This document shows, in pieces, positions 16,302 through 25,378 of a stretch of 64,000 bases of DNA (position 1 is its first letter; every line of letters starts with the position of its first letter). Made by a program: the position numbers and the translations under genes. The stretch lies in NCBI GenBank assembly GCA_038243995.1, contig JBBRTV010000012.1, forward strand, positions 84,978 to 148,977, given 5' to 3'. The notes below the pieces were generated by a model, which made no database searches, was not told where the DNA came from, and saw nothing but the letters and a program-made list of their open reading frames with translations. Source of the DNA: Scleromatobacter sp038243995. GTDB lineage: Bacteria > Pseudomonadota > Gammaproteobacteria > Burkholderiales > Burkholderiaceae_C.

Positions 16302-17288
16302 TCAGCCCCGGCGCAGGATGGTCGCCTCGCCGAAGGGCACGACGCGGAAGTCGCTGCCGCGGGGGCGGCCCGGGAGGTGGGTCAAGGCGCGGGCGAGGGC
16401 GAGCTGCGGCGCGTCGTAGGCATCGTCGGCGAGGTTGAACGTCGCGAAGTGGATCGCGAGGCTGGTCTGCGACGCGAGCGCCACGCTGGCCTGCACGGCT
16501 TCCGCGGGGTCGATATGCACGGGCGACATGAACCAGCGCGGCGCGTAGGCGCCGATCGGGATCAGCGACAGAGTCATCGCGCCGAAGCGCTCGCGGATCG
16601 CCCCGAAATGGGGGCCCGCCGCCGTGTCGCCGGCGAAGTAGATCGTGCCCGACGCCGTCTCCACGACGAAGCCGCCCCACAGCGAAGCGTCGCGGTCGAA
16701 CGCCCCGCGGCCGGAGAAGTGTTCGGCCGGCACGTAGGTCACGCGCGTGCGGTCGTTGAGCGCGTGCTGCTGCCACCAGTCGAGCTCGACGACGCGCTTG
16801 GACGGGGTCTTGCGGCCGACCTTCAACCCGGTCAGCACCAGCGGGTCGTCGCGCCTGGCGAGCGCGGCGATGGTCGGGCGGTCGAGGTGGTCGTAGTGGT
16901 CGTGGCTCAGCAGCACGACGTCGATCTTCGGGATGTCGCCGAAGGGCAGCGCCGGCGGCCGCACGCGCTTCGGGCCCAGCCACGAGGTGGGGCCGATGCG
17001 GCGCGACATCACCGGATCCGTCAGGAAGTTCAGGCCGTCGACCTGCACCAGCACGGTCGCGTGGCCGACGAGCGTGGCGCGGATCGTGTCGTCGTCGATG
17101 CGTTCGAGCGGCTTCGCCACGGGAACATCCTCGACGCTCGTCGGCCACGGCCCGCGACTGCGCGTCGCCAGCCAGCGCAGCACGCTGCCCAGGCCGTGCG
17201 CCCCGCGGCCGCTGGCGTTGTGGAACCGGCCGGCCTTGAAACGGGCGGGGTCGAATGCATGGGGCGGCTGCGGGGGCTGTGGGGTCAC
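16302..17288 (-). CDS. MBL-fold metallohydrolase (UlaG/NAPE-PLD-like)
   Basis: 328 aa with the di-zinc motif SHDHYDHLD (His129, His131, Asp133, His134), a later His in PAEHFSG, the bridging Asp in FAGDTA and a C-terminal His in LAIHFATF. The N-terminal segment HFNASGRGAHG plus GHATVLVQVDG is typical of the RomA/NAPE-phospholipase D-like branch of the metallo-beta-lactamase fold. It probably hydrolyses a phosphodiester or lactone. No signal peptide. Substrate unknown. Confidence 0.88.
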   Translation of the reverse strand: MTPQPPQPPHAFDPARFKAGRFHNASGRGAHGLGSVLRWLATRSRGPWPTSVEDVPVAKPLERIDDDTIRATLVGHATVLVQVDGLNFLTDPVMSRRIGPTSWLGPKRVRPPALPFGDIPKIDVVLLSHDHYDHLDRPTIAALARRDDPLVLTGLKVGRKTPSKRVVELDWWQQHALNDRTRVTYVPAEHFSGRGAFDRDASLWGGFVVETASGTIYFAGDTAAGPHFGAIRERFGAMTLSLIPIGAYAPRWFMSPVHIDPAEAVQASVALASQTSLAIHFATFNLADDAYDAPQLALARALTHLPGRPRGSDFRVVPFGEATILRRG

Positions 17289-17375
17289 GTCGGGTCCGGA
17301 AGTCTCGGCGCAACTGTAAGGGGATCGGGTTGCCGGAATGTGGCAAAGGTCGTTCCCCGCTCCGCGGGAGCGAGT

Positions 17376-17630
17376 TCAGGTGCGGGATTGCGCCCCCCGG
17401 CGCGAGGTCAGGCGATCGACGTCGCCCCGCGCCAGCCCCAGGTCGTTGAGCTCCCGCTGGCTCATCTCGCGCAGCGTTTCGCGGTCGATCGCGGCGCGCC
17501 TGCGCGCATGCCAGCCCGCCGCGATCCGACCGAGGCGCCGCGGCACCGCCCGCAGCAAGCGTTCGATGGCGAAAACCAGCCGCGCGCCGCGGGTCGTGGG
17601 AATGGTCGTGATCGTGTTGCGGGACGGCAT
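17376..17630 (-). CDS. DUF1127 small basic protein
   Basis: 84 aa, highly basic. The C-terminal motif REMSQRELNDLGLARGDV is the DUF1127 (YjiS-like) signature; relatives have been tied to RNA binding and to phosphate, carbon and stress regulation in alphaproteobacteria. I choose ATG 17630 because AAGGAG lies 9 bases upstream; a start at 17660 would add ten residues. It is divergent to the LysR gene at 17723. Confidence 0.82.
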   Translation of the reverse strand: MPSRNTITTIPTTRGARLVFAIERLLRAVPRRLGRIAAGWHARRRAAIDRETLREMSQRELNDLGLARGDVDRLTSRRGAQSRT

Positions 17631-17722
17631 GGTGATGGACTCCTTCGATCGAGCGCTCATGGTGGCGTCGGGTCTAGAATTTGAGAAGTTGAATGTTCTG
17701 ATCTCTCCCTTCAGGAAACCTG

Positions 17723-18613
17723 ATGCGCAGCCTGAACCTTGATCAAGTGCAGACCCTGGTGACGATCGCCGACCTCGGCACGTTCGCCGCCGCAGCCAGG
17801 GCGCTGCACCTGGCAGCGCCGACCGTCAGCCTGCACGTCGCGGAGCTCGAATCGCGGATGGGCACGGCACTGCTCGAGCGCGGCAACCGCCGGGCGCGCC
17901 TGACGGTCGCGGGCGCGGCCATGGTGGAGAGCGGACGGCGCCTGCTCAGGGGCGCCGACGACGCGGTCGAACGGGTGCGCCGCATCGCCGAGGGGCGCGC
18001 GGGCAAGGTACGGCTGGGCACGTCGACGGGCGTCGTCGTGCACCTGCTGCCGCGCGTGCTCGCCGCGCTGGAAGTGCGCAGCCCGGGCATCGACGTCGAG
18101 CTCGACATCATGGGGTCGAACGACACCATGACGCGCCTGAACGCCGGGTCGCTGGACATCGGCATCGTCGCGCTGCCCCAGGCCGCGGGTTCGGATGTGC
18201 GGATCACGGCCTGGCGCAGCGACCCGATGATGGCCTTCCTGCCGCCGCGCTGGAAGGTGCCGAGATCGGTGACGCCGGCGTGGCTCGCCAGGCAGCCGCT
18301 GATCGCCAACGATTCCACGACGCACATGTTCCGGCTCACGGCCGAATGGTTCGGCCAAGCCGGCCTGACGCCGCGGGCGCGCATCGAGTTGAACTACACC
18401 GAGGCGATGAAGAGCCTCGTCGCGGCGGGCTACGGCGCGGCCGTGCTGCCGCTGGAGCGCCCGACCGATTCGACGCTGCACGACAAGCTGCAGCTTCGAC
18501 CCTTGCGGCCCGCGTTGCTGCGCCACCTGGCGCTCGCGCACCGCCCTGTCGAGGGGCTGGATGCCGCGACGCGCAGCGTGATAGCCCTGCTGGGCGAGTT
18601 CGCCGGAACCTGA
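17723..18613 (+). CDS. LysR-family transcriptional regulator
   Basis: 296 aa. The winged helix-turn-helix (about 4-62) carries FAAAARALHLAAPTVSLHVA; the effector domain begins near GKVRLGTSTGVVV. It is divergent to the DUF1127 gene with a ~90-base gap, and the exported-protein gene at 18699 follows on the same strand. Effector and targets are unknown; the DUF1127 gene is the nearest candidate. Confidence 0.9.
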   Translation: MRSLNLDQVQTLVTIADLGTFAAAARALHLAAPTVSLHVAELESRMGTALLERGNRRARLTVAGAAMVESGRRLLRGADDAVERVRRIAEGRAGKVRLGTSTGVVVHLLPRVLAALEVRSPGIDVELDIMGSNDTMTRLNAGSLDIGIVALPQAAGSDVRITAWRSDPMMAFLPPRWKVPRSVTPAWLARQPLIANDSTTHMFRLTAEWFGQAGLTPRARIELNYTEAMKSLVAAGYGAAVLPLERPTDSTLHDKLQLRPLRPALLRHLALAHRPVEGLDAATRSVIALLGEFAGT

Positions 18614-18698
18614 CGGGTGCGGCGGGATCGCGTCGGCGCGCCGGTGCACACTGCAGGGACTTGTTCCACCCGCTCGCGGCCCTTGCGAGAATCGAACC

Positions 18699-19838
18699 AT
18701 GAAACCCCTTGCCCTTTCCTGCGCCGCCCTGTTCGGCGCCGCGCTGTGCTCCGCGGCCCTGTCCGCGCCGCTGCAGGTGCAGACCAGCACCATGCAGCTG
18801 CCGCCGGGCGCACCGAAAGACTTGCCGACCGCAGGCGGCGGCTGGGCCGACGGCTCGATCAGGATGCCCGTCGTCACGGCGCCCGTCCCGGCGATCGCGC
18901 GGCGCATCAACGAGACGCTGTTTCTCACGCTGCTGGGCATGCCGGCGCCGCTCAAGGCCGGCAGCACCTTCACTCCCCCCGACGGCGTGCTGCCCCGGGG
19001 AACGTCTTCCGTGGAGTTCAAGGCGACGCGCAACGACGGGCGCGTGCTGACGATCGGCGTCGAGGCCGAAGGGTGTGGCGCCTACTGCGAGACCGCCTCG
19101 ACCCGCTTCAACTTCGACGCCACCACCGGCCGCGCACTGGCGCTGGAAGAACTCTTCACGCCCGCGGGCCTGGCCGGGCTCGCGCAGCGCATGCGCAAGG
19201 AGCGCGCGCGCCGCTACGGCGCGCAGGTGCGCGAACTCGAGAAGACGCTCGCCGGGCAACGCGGGCACGCGAAGGCGGACGAGATCGAGGATACGCAGGA
19301 TCGGATCGCGCTCAACGCGGATTGCCTGGCCGGACTCAAGGCGCGAGCAGCGGAAGACGACGCGACCCCCACCTTCGATTTCGCGCTGCCGGCCGACCGC
19401 GGCCTGGTGATCACGGCCGGGCGCTGCAGCAACCACGCCTCGCGTGCGCTCGACGACGTCGACGCCGTCAGCCTCGCGGTCGCTCCGGCCGACCTGCGGC
19501 CGCTGCTGACACCTTACGGCAAGGCCCTGGTTCTCGGCGTGGGCGACGCCCTGGCGCCCGTCTCGCCGTTCGGCCAGATCCTGCACGGCAAGGTCGGCAA
19601 TGCGCCCGTCACGCTGCAGCTCGATCGTCCGCAGGACAAGGACTCGATCGGCGGCCTCTACTACTACGACAAGTATCGCCACCCGATCCGCATCTTCGGG
19701 ACCCGCAAGGGTGCGCTCCTGGAGCTGAAGGAAGAGGGCGACGACGCGGGCACCCTCGTGCTGACCGTGCGCGGCATGGCCGCGGCGGGCCAGTGGGAGG
19801 GCAAGAACCGGCGCGTGCCCGTGACCCTGGCCTGGTGA
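18699..19838 (+). CDS. Exported protein of unknown function
   Basis: 379 aa with signal peptide MKPLALSCAALFGAALCSA... cleaved near LSA. The mature protein has four Cys in two groups (GCGAYC near 127 and single Cys near 211 and 246), which may form disulfides. It contains the segments GTSSVEFKATRNDGRVLTI and TRFNFDATTGRALALEELF; the latter, a 'calculated input then element' layout, recalls DUF3298/RsiV-like periplasmic proteins, but the match is weak. It ends in TGATG, overlapping the acetyltransferase start by one base, so the two are co-transcribed. Confidence 0.72.
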   Translation: MKPLALSCAALFGAALCSAALSAPLQVQTSTMQLPPGAPKDLPTAGGGWADGSIRMPVVTAPVPAIARRINETLFLTLLGMPAPLKAGSTFTPPDGVLPRGTSSVEFKATRNDGRVLTIGVEAEGCGAYCETASTRFNFDATTGRALALEELFTPAGLAGLAQRMRKERARRYGAQVRELEKTLAGQRGHAKADEIEDTQDRIALNADCLAGLKARAAEDDATPTFDFALPADRGLVITAGRCSNHASRALDDVDAVSLAVAPADLRPLLTPYGKALVLGVGDALAPVSPFGQILHGKVGNAPVTLQLDRPQDKDSIGGLYYYDKYRHPIRIFGTRKGALLELKEEGDDAGTLVLTVRGMAAAGQWEGKNRRVPVTLAW

Positions 19839-20425
19839 TGCCGGACGCCCCGATGACGCCCATGCCGGACGACCGCCCCGCCGTGAATGCCGCCGCGATC
19901 AACACGATCCTGGAGACGCCGCGGCTGCGTATCGAACCGCTCGCGAAACGCCACGCCGCGCAGCTGTTCGAGTCCATGCAGGATCCGGCGATCTACCAGT
20001 GGATTTCGATGGCGCCGCCCGCCGATCTCGAGCTGCTCGAGGAACGCTGGGCGCGCGTGGCGGCGCGCGTTCTCGAGGCGCAGGACGAGTTCAGTTTCGG
20101 GTGGGCCGTCCGGCGCGTCGAGGACGACGCCTGGATCGGCAAGCTCGACGCCGAGGTGCTGCGGCACGGCATCGCCACCAATGTGGGCTACTTCTTCTTT
20201 CCGCCGTACTGGGGCCAGGGCTACGCGAGCGAGGCCGTCGCCGCGCTGAGCGCGCACCTCGCCCGCCACGGCGTCATCGAACAGCGCGCCACCGTCACGC
20301 TGGGGAACGACGCCTCCGCGCGCGTGCTCGAACACGCGGGCTTCGTGCGCTCGCGCGTGCTGCCCGCGAACGACACGATCCGCGGCGTCGTGGTCGACGA
20401 CGTGGAATTCATGCGCCGCGATTGA
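19838..20425 (+). CDS. GNAT-family N-acetyltransferase (RimJ/RimL-like)
   Basis: 195 aa. ETPRLRIEPLAKRHAAQLFE opens the fold, and the acetyl-CoA loop reads YFFFPPYWGQGYASEAV, typical of the RimJ/RimL subgroup that acetylates protein N-termini or small amines. The ATG overlaps the stop of the upstream gene (TGATG), which shows translational coupling. An SDR gene follows 9 bases later, so these three genes form an operon. Substrate unknown. Confidence 0.88.
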   Translation: MPDAPMTPMPDDRPAVNAAAINTILETPRLRIEPLAKRHAAQLFESMQDPAIYQWISMAPPADLELLEERWARVAARVLEAQDEFSFGWAVRRVEDDAWIGKLDAEVLRHGIATNVGYFFFPPYWGQGYASEAVAALSAHLARHGVIEQRATVTLGNDASARVLEHAGFVRSRVLPANDTIRGVVVDDVEFMRRD

Positions 20426-20434
20426 GGAGTCGAG

Positions 20435-21238
20435 ATGGATCTGGGACTGAAGGGCAAGGCGGCGCTGGTCTGCGCCGCCAGCAAGGGGCTGGGCCGCGGC
20501 TGTGCCGCCGCGCTGGCGCGCGAAGGCGTCGATCTCGTCATCGTCGCGCGCGGCGCCCAGGCACTCGAGGAGGCGGCGCTGGCGCTGCGCGCGGCGAGCG
20601 GCGTGAAGGTGGTGGCTGTCGTCGCGGACATCACGACCGCAAGCGGTCGGGCGCTCGCGCTCGCGGCGGCGTCCGGGCTGGGCCATGGCCGGGCCGCCGC
20701 GTTCGACATCGTCGTCACCAACGCGGGCGGCCCGCCGGCGGGCGATTTCCGCTCGTTCGAGCACGCCGACTGGCTGCGCGCCATCGAGGCGAACATGCTG
20801 GCGCCGATCGAACTGCTGAAGGCGACGGTCGACGGCATGTGCGAACGCCGCTGGGGCCGCATCGTCAACATCACGAGTTCGAGCGTGAAGGCGCCGATTG
20901 CGATGCTCGGCCTGTCGAACGGCGCCAGAGCGGGCCTGACGGGCTTCATGGCGGGCGTCGCCCGCCAGGTCGCGGCCCAGGGCGTCACCGTCAACAACCT
21001 GCTGCCTGGCGCCTTCGCCACCGACCGGCTGATGGACACGATGGCGGCCGACGCGGCGCGCACCGGGCGGGCGATCGACGTCTACACGCAGGCCCGCCGC
21101 GACGCCATCCCCGCGCGCCGCTTCGGCGATGCCGCGGAGTTCGGCGCCGCGTGCGCCTTCCTCTGCAGCCAGCAGGCGGCCTACATCACCGGCCAGAACC
21201 TGCTGATCGACGGCGGTGCGTATCCGGGGACATTCTGA
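20435..21238 (+). CDS. SDR-fold protein, FabG-like but lacking the catalytic Tyr
   Basis: 267 aa with a complete Rossmann short-chain dehydrogenase fold. The dinucleotide motif is altered (CAASKGLGRG for TGxxxGxG); VTNAGGP replaces NNAG. The expected YxxxK is replaced by LSNGARAGL, so catalytic Tyr and Lys are both gone, while Ser residues remain in NITSSSVKAP. A 'beta-ketoacyl-reductase-like SDR' subgroup has exactly these changes, so the loss is probably ancestral. It may bind NAD(P) without classic reductase activity. SD GAGGAG; same operon as the acetyltransferase. Confidence 0.85.
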   Translation: MDLGLKGKAALVCAASKGLGRGCAAALAREGVDLVIVARGAQALEEAALALRAASGVKVVAVVADITTASGRALALAAASGLGHGRAAAFDIVVTNAGGPPAGDFRSFEHADWLRAIEANMLAPIELLKATVDGMCERRWGRIVNITSSSVKAPIAMLGLSNGARAGLTGFMAGVARQVAAQGVTVNNLLPGAFATDRLMDTMAADAARTGRAIDVYTQARRDAIPARRFGDAAEFGAACAFLCSQQAAYITGQNLLIDGGAYPGTF

Positions 21239-21285
21239 CGGGCGGCAAATCTGCACTTATGCTTTGCCATTTGCCTGGGGGCGAC

Positions 21286-21663
21286 ATGAGCGACGAGCAA
21301 TTCGACAAGGGCCTGGCCATGCGCAAGCAGGTGATGGGCGCGGACTTCGTCGCGCGCGCCTTCGGCAACGCCACCGATTTCACCGCGCCGATCCAGCAGC
21401 ACATCACCCGCAACGCCTGGGGCGACGTCTGGCTGCGCCCGGGCCTGGACCTGAAGACGCGCAGCCTGGTGACGGTCGCCATGCTGACGGCGCTCGGCCG
21501 GCAGAACGAACTCAAGGGCCATGTGCGCGGCGCCCTCAACAACGGCGCCACGGTGCAGGAAATCCAGGAGGTGCTGCTGCACGCAACGGTGTACTGCGGC
21601 GTGCCGGCGGCCGTCGAGGCCTTCCGCAGCGCCGCCGAGGTGGTCGAGCCGGGCAAGGGCTGA
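21286..21663 (+). CDS. Carboxymuconolactone decarboxylase family protein
   Basis: 125 aa, all-helical AhpD/CMD fold. It spans the usual PcaC length, with LDLKTRSLVTVAMLTALGRQ and LKGHVRGALNNGATVQEIQEV followed by HATVYCGVPAAVEAF. PcaC decarboxylates 4-carboxymuconolactone in protocatechuate breakdown, but no other pca genes are here, so this may be a paralogue. The ATG at 21286 follows GGGGGCG. It lies 47 bases after the SDR gene on the same strand. Confidence 0.85.
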   Translation: MSDEQFDKGLAMRKQVMGADFVARAFGNATDFTAPIQQHITRNAWGDVWLRPGLDLKTRSLVTVAMLTALGRQNELKGHVRGALNNGATVQEIQEVLLHATVYCGVPAAVEAFRSAAEVVEPGKG

Positions 21664-21794
21664 GCAAGGGCCGGGCAAGCGCGGATGCGATGCGCCGGTC
21701 GGCCGAAAAGTCGCTCGTCGTTGCGCCAGCGCAAATCCCGTCGGCCAGAGCGGACGACGATAGGCCGCGTCATCCCTCAGCAAAGATCGACCTC

Positions 21795-22319
21795 ATGAAA
21801 CACCTCGCACTCGCAGCCGCGCTGCTGTTGTCCACCGGAGCAGCTTCGGCGGTACAGGAAACCTTCACCGACGCCGGCCCGCTCGACTGCAGCCGCGTCA
21901 AGGTCTGCCTCCAGGACACCTCCGACCAGTTGTTCACCCTGCGCTTCGCGCCTGCGTATCCCTGGTCGGCACCGTCGCCCGCGGGATTCGACGTGCGCGA
22001 GAAGACCATCGAAGTGCGCAACGCCAACGGCGGCCCGATCGACCTCAACATCATGAGCGTGAGCCTCACCGGCTCGTCCGCCTACAACGGCGCACAGTTC
22101 ATCGGTGCGATCCGGCTCGACGTCCAGGACAGCGCCGGGGCGTGGACGACGGCGTCGCAATGGTCGTCGTGGATCGGCTCGCCGACCGGCATCTACGTCA
22201 TCTTCAACGGCCAGAACCCCCAGTCGCCGTGGGTCGTCGGCGTGCGCTCGGTGCGCCTGGTCGGGGTCAACGGCACGACGGCGTTCCGGCTCGGGATGAT
22301 GAACCTCACGGCCCACTGA
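21795..22319 (+). CDS. Exported protein of unknown function
   Basis: 174 aa with signal peptide MKHLALAAALLLSTGAASA. The mature part is beta-rich, with one likely disulfide (LDCSRVKVC) and repeated Trp/Ser/Thr segments such as WTTASQWSSWIGSPTG and SVRLVGVNGTTAF. That suggests a small jelly-roll or adhesin-like domain. I do not recognise the family. SD weak. It lies between the CMD gene and the molybdoenzyme genes but need not belong to either. Confidence 0.65.
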   Translation: MKHLALAAALLLSTGAASAVQETFTDAGPLDCSRVKVCLQDTSDQLFTLRFAPAYPWSAPSPAGFDVREKTIEVRNANGGPIDLNIMSVSLTGSSAYNGAQFIGAIRLDVQDSAGAWTTASQWSSWIGSPTGIYVIFNGQNPQSPWVVGVRSVRLVGVNGTTAFRLGMMNLTAH

Positions 22320-22520
22320 TCCGACGAATCGTCGCGGTACGGGGCGCGGCGGGTTGGCGCCCTGACGCCCTTTCCCGGGGTGCGGGAGGCGGCCGGAAGA
22401 CCGGCCTGTGGCGATTTGCAGCCCGCATCTCGGGCTTGCCCCTCTCGCATCCGGCGCGGGACGTGTTCCAATTCCCCGCAGCGCTCGTCACCGGCGGGTG
22501 CATGGCGGAAGGACAGGGGC

Positions 22521-24788
22521 ATGGCGACGCGGCGTTGGGTATTGGGAAGCCTGGGTGCGGCCGGCGCGCTGGTCGTCGGCTGGTCGGTGCTGCCGGCGCG
22601 CCAACGCCTGGTCGGCGCCACGCCGTTGCCGACGACGGCGACGGAATCGGCCCTGAACGGCTGGGTGCGCATAGCCGCCGACGGCGCGGTCACGGTGATG
22701 CTGGCGAAGAGCGAAATGGGGCAAGGCGTCATGACCTCGCTCGGGATGATCCTCGCCGATGAGCTCGACGCCGACTGGTCCCGGGTGACGACGGCGCAAT
22801 CGCCGATCGACAAGATCTACAACAATCTCGCGACCGTGGTCGACGGTTTGCCGTTCCATCCGGACAGCGACAGCACGGTCAAGCGCGTCGCCGGCTGGCT
22901 CACCGCCAAGACCATGCGCGAGATCGGCGTGATGATGACCGGCGGATCGTCGAGCATCAAGGACTTGTGGCTGCCGATGCGCGAAGCCGGTGCCAGCGCG
23001 CGGGCGATGCTGGTCGCGCAGGCCGCCGACGACTGGCACGTCCCCGCGACCGAGTGCGTTGTCGCCGCCGGCGTGGTCTCGCACCCCTCGGGCAAGAGCG
23101 CTCCCTTCGGCCCGCTCGCCGCACGTGCCGCGCAGCGGTCGGTGCCGTCCGGCGTCGTCCTGAAGTCGCCCGCGCAGTTCAGGCTGATCGGCAAGCCGAT
23201 GCTGCGCATCGACAGCGCCGCCAAGATCGACGGCAGCGCGCGCTTCGGCATCGATGCGACCCCGCCAGGCCTGCTGTACGCCGCGGTCGCCATGTGCCCG
23301 ACGCTGGGCGGCCGTGTCGTCTCGTTCGACGCCGCGGCGGCCTTGCAGCGCAGCGGCGTGCGCAAGGTGGTGCAGGTCGGCGCGCATGCGGGCGGCACCG
23401 AAGGCGTCGCGGTGATCGCAGACCAGCCGTGGCAGGCGATGCAGGCGGTCAAGCTGGTGTCCGTGAAATGGGACGACGGAGCCGCCGCGGCGTGGTCGTC
23501 CGCGACGGTCATGCAGCGCCTGCGCGACGAGCTGGCGTCGCACGACGGCTTCGCCTACTACGCGACGGGCGACGTCGACGGCGCGCTGAAGTCCGCCGCG
23601 AAGCTCGTCGCGGCCGAATACACCGCCCCCTACCTCGCGCATTCCGCGATGGAGCCGATCAACTGCACGGTGCAGTTCAAGGACGGCGCGGCAAGCGTGT
23701 GGGCCTCCACGCAAGTCCCGGGGATCGCGCGTGCCACGGCCGCGAAGGTGCTGGGCATCGCGCCGGAGAAGGTCGTCGTGCACGTGGGGTTCCTGGGCGG
23801 CGGCTTCGGCCGCAGGTTGGACAGCGATTTCGTCGGCCAGGCCGCCGAGATTGCGCTAGCCGCCGGCGGCGCGCCCGTGCAGACCGTCTGGTCCCGCGAG
23901 CAGGACATGACGCACGACTTCTATCGCCCGGCCTGCGTGGCCCACTACAAGGCCGGGATCGACCCCTCCGGCGGCCTGGTCGCCTGGACTGCGACCTCCG
24001 CCGGCCAGGCCATCGTGCACCAGGCCCTGGGGCGCGCTTTCGGCCTGCCGGCGGCGGGTCCCGACAAGACCACCGCGGAGGGCGCGTTCGACCAACCCTA
24101 CGAATGGCCGGCGGCGCGCATCGGCCACCGCATCGTCGACCTGCCCATTCCGATCGGTTTCTGGCGGGCGGTCGGCCATTCGCACCAGGCCTTCTTCACC
24201 GAGTCCTTCCTGGACGAGGTCGCCCACGCCGCCGGGCAGGATCCGCTTGTCTTTCGCCTCGCGTTGTTGAAGGCGCACCCGCGCCAGCGCGCCGTGTTGC
24301 AGCGTGCGGCCGAGCGCGCCGGCTGGGGCGCGCCGATGGCGCCGGACGGCGCCGGTCTGCGCAGGGCGCGCGGCGTGGCCTTGCACCAGTCGTTCGGAAC
24401 CACCGTGGCAGAAGTGGCCGAAGTCTCGATCGACGCCGACCGACGCATCCGCGTGCACCGGGTGGTCTGCGTGGTCGACTGCGGCATGCCGGTCAATCCG
24501 AACCTCATTCGCCAGCAGATGGAGAGCTCCATCGTGTTCGGGCTCGGCGCCGCTCTCCATGGCGAGATCGCGATCGACAAGGGCCGCGTGCAGCAAAGCA
24601 ATTTCCACGACCAGCCGGTGCTGCGCATGGACGAATGCCCGGTGATCGAGGTCGAGATCATGCCCAGCGGCGAGTCGCCGGAAGGCGCCGGCGAGCCCGG
24701 CGTGCCGCCGCTCGCCCCCGCCGTCGCGAATGCGGTGTTCGCGCTCACCGGTCAGCGCCTGCGCTCGCTGCCCCTCAAACTGGCCTGA
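22521..24788 (+). CDS. iorB: Molybdenum hydroxylase large subunit, isoquinoline 1-oxidoreductase type
   Basis: 755 aa xanthine-oxidase-family subunit that binds molybdopterin cytosine dinucleotide and hydroxylates N-heterocycles or oxidises aldehydes using water. The N-terminus RRWVLGSLGAAGALVVG is a Tat-like signal, typical of IorB and its relatives. Motifs include SEMGQGVMTSLGMILADEL, FLGGGFGRRLDSDF, GFWRAVGHSHQAF and a terminal GEPGVPPLAPAVANAVF with the catalytic Glu. AAGGA precedes ATG 22521. It is followed 4 bases later by the iron-sulfur subunit. No MocA or chaperone gene is adjacent. Confidence 0.9.
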   Translation: MATRRWVLGSLGAAGALVVGWSVLPARQRLVGATPLPTTATESALNGWVRIAADGAVTVMLAKSEMGQGVMTSLGMILADELDADWSRVTTAQSPIDKIYNNLATVVDGLPFHPDSDSTVKRVAGWLTAKTMREIGVMMTGGSSSIKDLWLPMREAGASARAMLVAQAADDWHVPATECVVAAGVVSHPSGKSAPFGPLAARAAQRSVPSGVVLKSPAQFRLIGKPMLRIDSAAKIDGSARFGIDATPPGLLYAAVAMCPTLGGRVVSFDAAAALQRSGVRKVVQVGAHAGGTEGVAVIADQPWQAMQAVKLVSVKWDDGAAAAWSSATVMQRLRDELASHDGFAYYATGDVDGALKSAAKLVAAEYTAPYLAHSAMEPINCTVQFKDGAASVWASTQVPGIARATAAKVLGIAPEKVVVHVGFLGGGFGRRLDSDFVGQAAEIALAAGGAPVQTVWSREQDMTHDFYRPACVAHYKAGIDPSGGLVAWTATSAGQAIVHQALGRAFGLPAAGPDKTTAEGAFDQPYEWPAARIGHRIVDLPIPIGFWRAVGHSHQAFFTESFLDEVAHAAGQDPLVFRLALLKAHPRQRAVLQRAAERAGWGAPMAPDGAGLRRARGVALHQSFGTTVAEVAEVSIDADRRIRVHRVVCVVDCGMPVNPNLIRQQMESSIVFGLGAALHGEIAIDKGRVQQSNFHDQPVLRMDECPVIEVEIMPSGESPEGAGEPGVPPLAPAVANAVFALTGQRLRSLPLKLA

Positions 24789-24792
24789 ACCC

Positions 24793-25299
24793 ATGACCCA
24801 GCTCAAGATCAACGGCCGCTCGCTCGACGTCCAGGCCGACCCCGACACGCCGTTGCTGTGGCTGCTGCGCGGCGAATTGAAGATGACCGGCACGAAATTC
24901 GGCTGCGGCATGGCCTTGTGCGGTGCCTGCACCGTGCATGCCGACGGCCTGCCGATCCGCAGTTGCGTGACGCCGATCTCGGCGCTCACCGGACAGGAGA
25001 TCACGACGATCGAGGGCCTCGCCGGCTCGCAGGCGGACGCGTTGCGAAAAGCATGGACGGTGATCGACGTCGTGCAATGCGGCTACTGCCAGAGCGGCCA
25101 GATCATGTCGGCCTGCGCGCTCCTCGAGACCCATCCGCAACCCACCGACGCGGACATCGACGCCGCGATGTCCGGCAACATCTGCCGCTGCGGCACCTAT
25201 CCCCGCATCCGCGCGGCGATCCATCACGCGGCGGCGAGCCTGGCAGGCGGTGCGCCGGAACCGGCCGAGGCGCCCGCGCCTGCACTGCAGCAGCGCTGA
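24793..25299 (+). CDS. iorA: Molybdenum hydroxylase [2Fe-2S] subunit
   Basis: 168 aa partner of the upstream subunit. The N-terminal ferredoxin-like cluster site has Cys38, Cys43, Cys46 and Cys58 (FGCGMALCGACTVH). The C-terminal helical domain holds the second cluster: QCGYCQSGQ and NICRCGTYP. It passes electrons from the Mo site to an external acceptor. The gene order is large then small subunit, the reverse of the classic iorAB order. No clear SD; coupling to the stop 4 bases upstream is likely. The last ~20 residues are an Ala/Pro tail. Confidence 0.93.
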   Translation: MTQLKINGRSLDVQADPDTPLLWLLRGELKMTGTKFGCGMALCGACTVHADGLPIRSCVTPISALTGQEITTIEGLAGSQADALRKAWTVIDVVQCGYCQSGQIMSACALLETHPQPTDADIDAAMSGNICRCGTYPRIRAAIHHAAASLAGGAPEPAEAPAPALQQR

Positions 25300-25323
25300 T
25301 CGCAGGCAGGCCGGCGCAGCGAG

Positions 25324-25353
25324 AGCGGGCGGGATGCGCGCTTCCCGCCCGCT
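25324..25353. terminator. Bidirectional terminator-like hairpin
   Basis: Perfect 11-bp stem, AGCGGGCGGGA (25324-25334) and TCCCGCCCGCT (25343-25353), with an 8-base loop. It sits in the 79-base gap between the convergent iorA and HD-GYP genes, where a two-way terminator is expected. There is no long T-run on either side. Confidence 0.65.
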
Positions 25354-25378
25354 GTCGATAGCCTGGATCGAGCAGCGT

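Noticed and set aside
14725..17346. Very long minus-strand frame (over 870 codons) across the amidase and MBL genes
   Set aside because: Only shadow coding: it is antisense to the amidase and out of frame with the MBL gene, and has no domain of its own.
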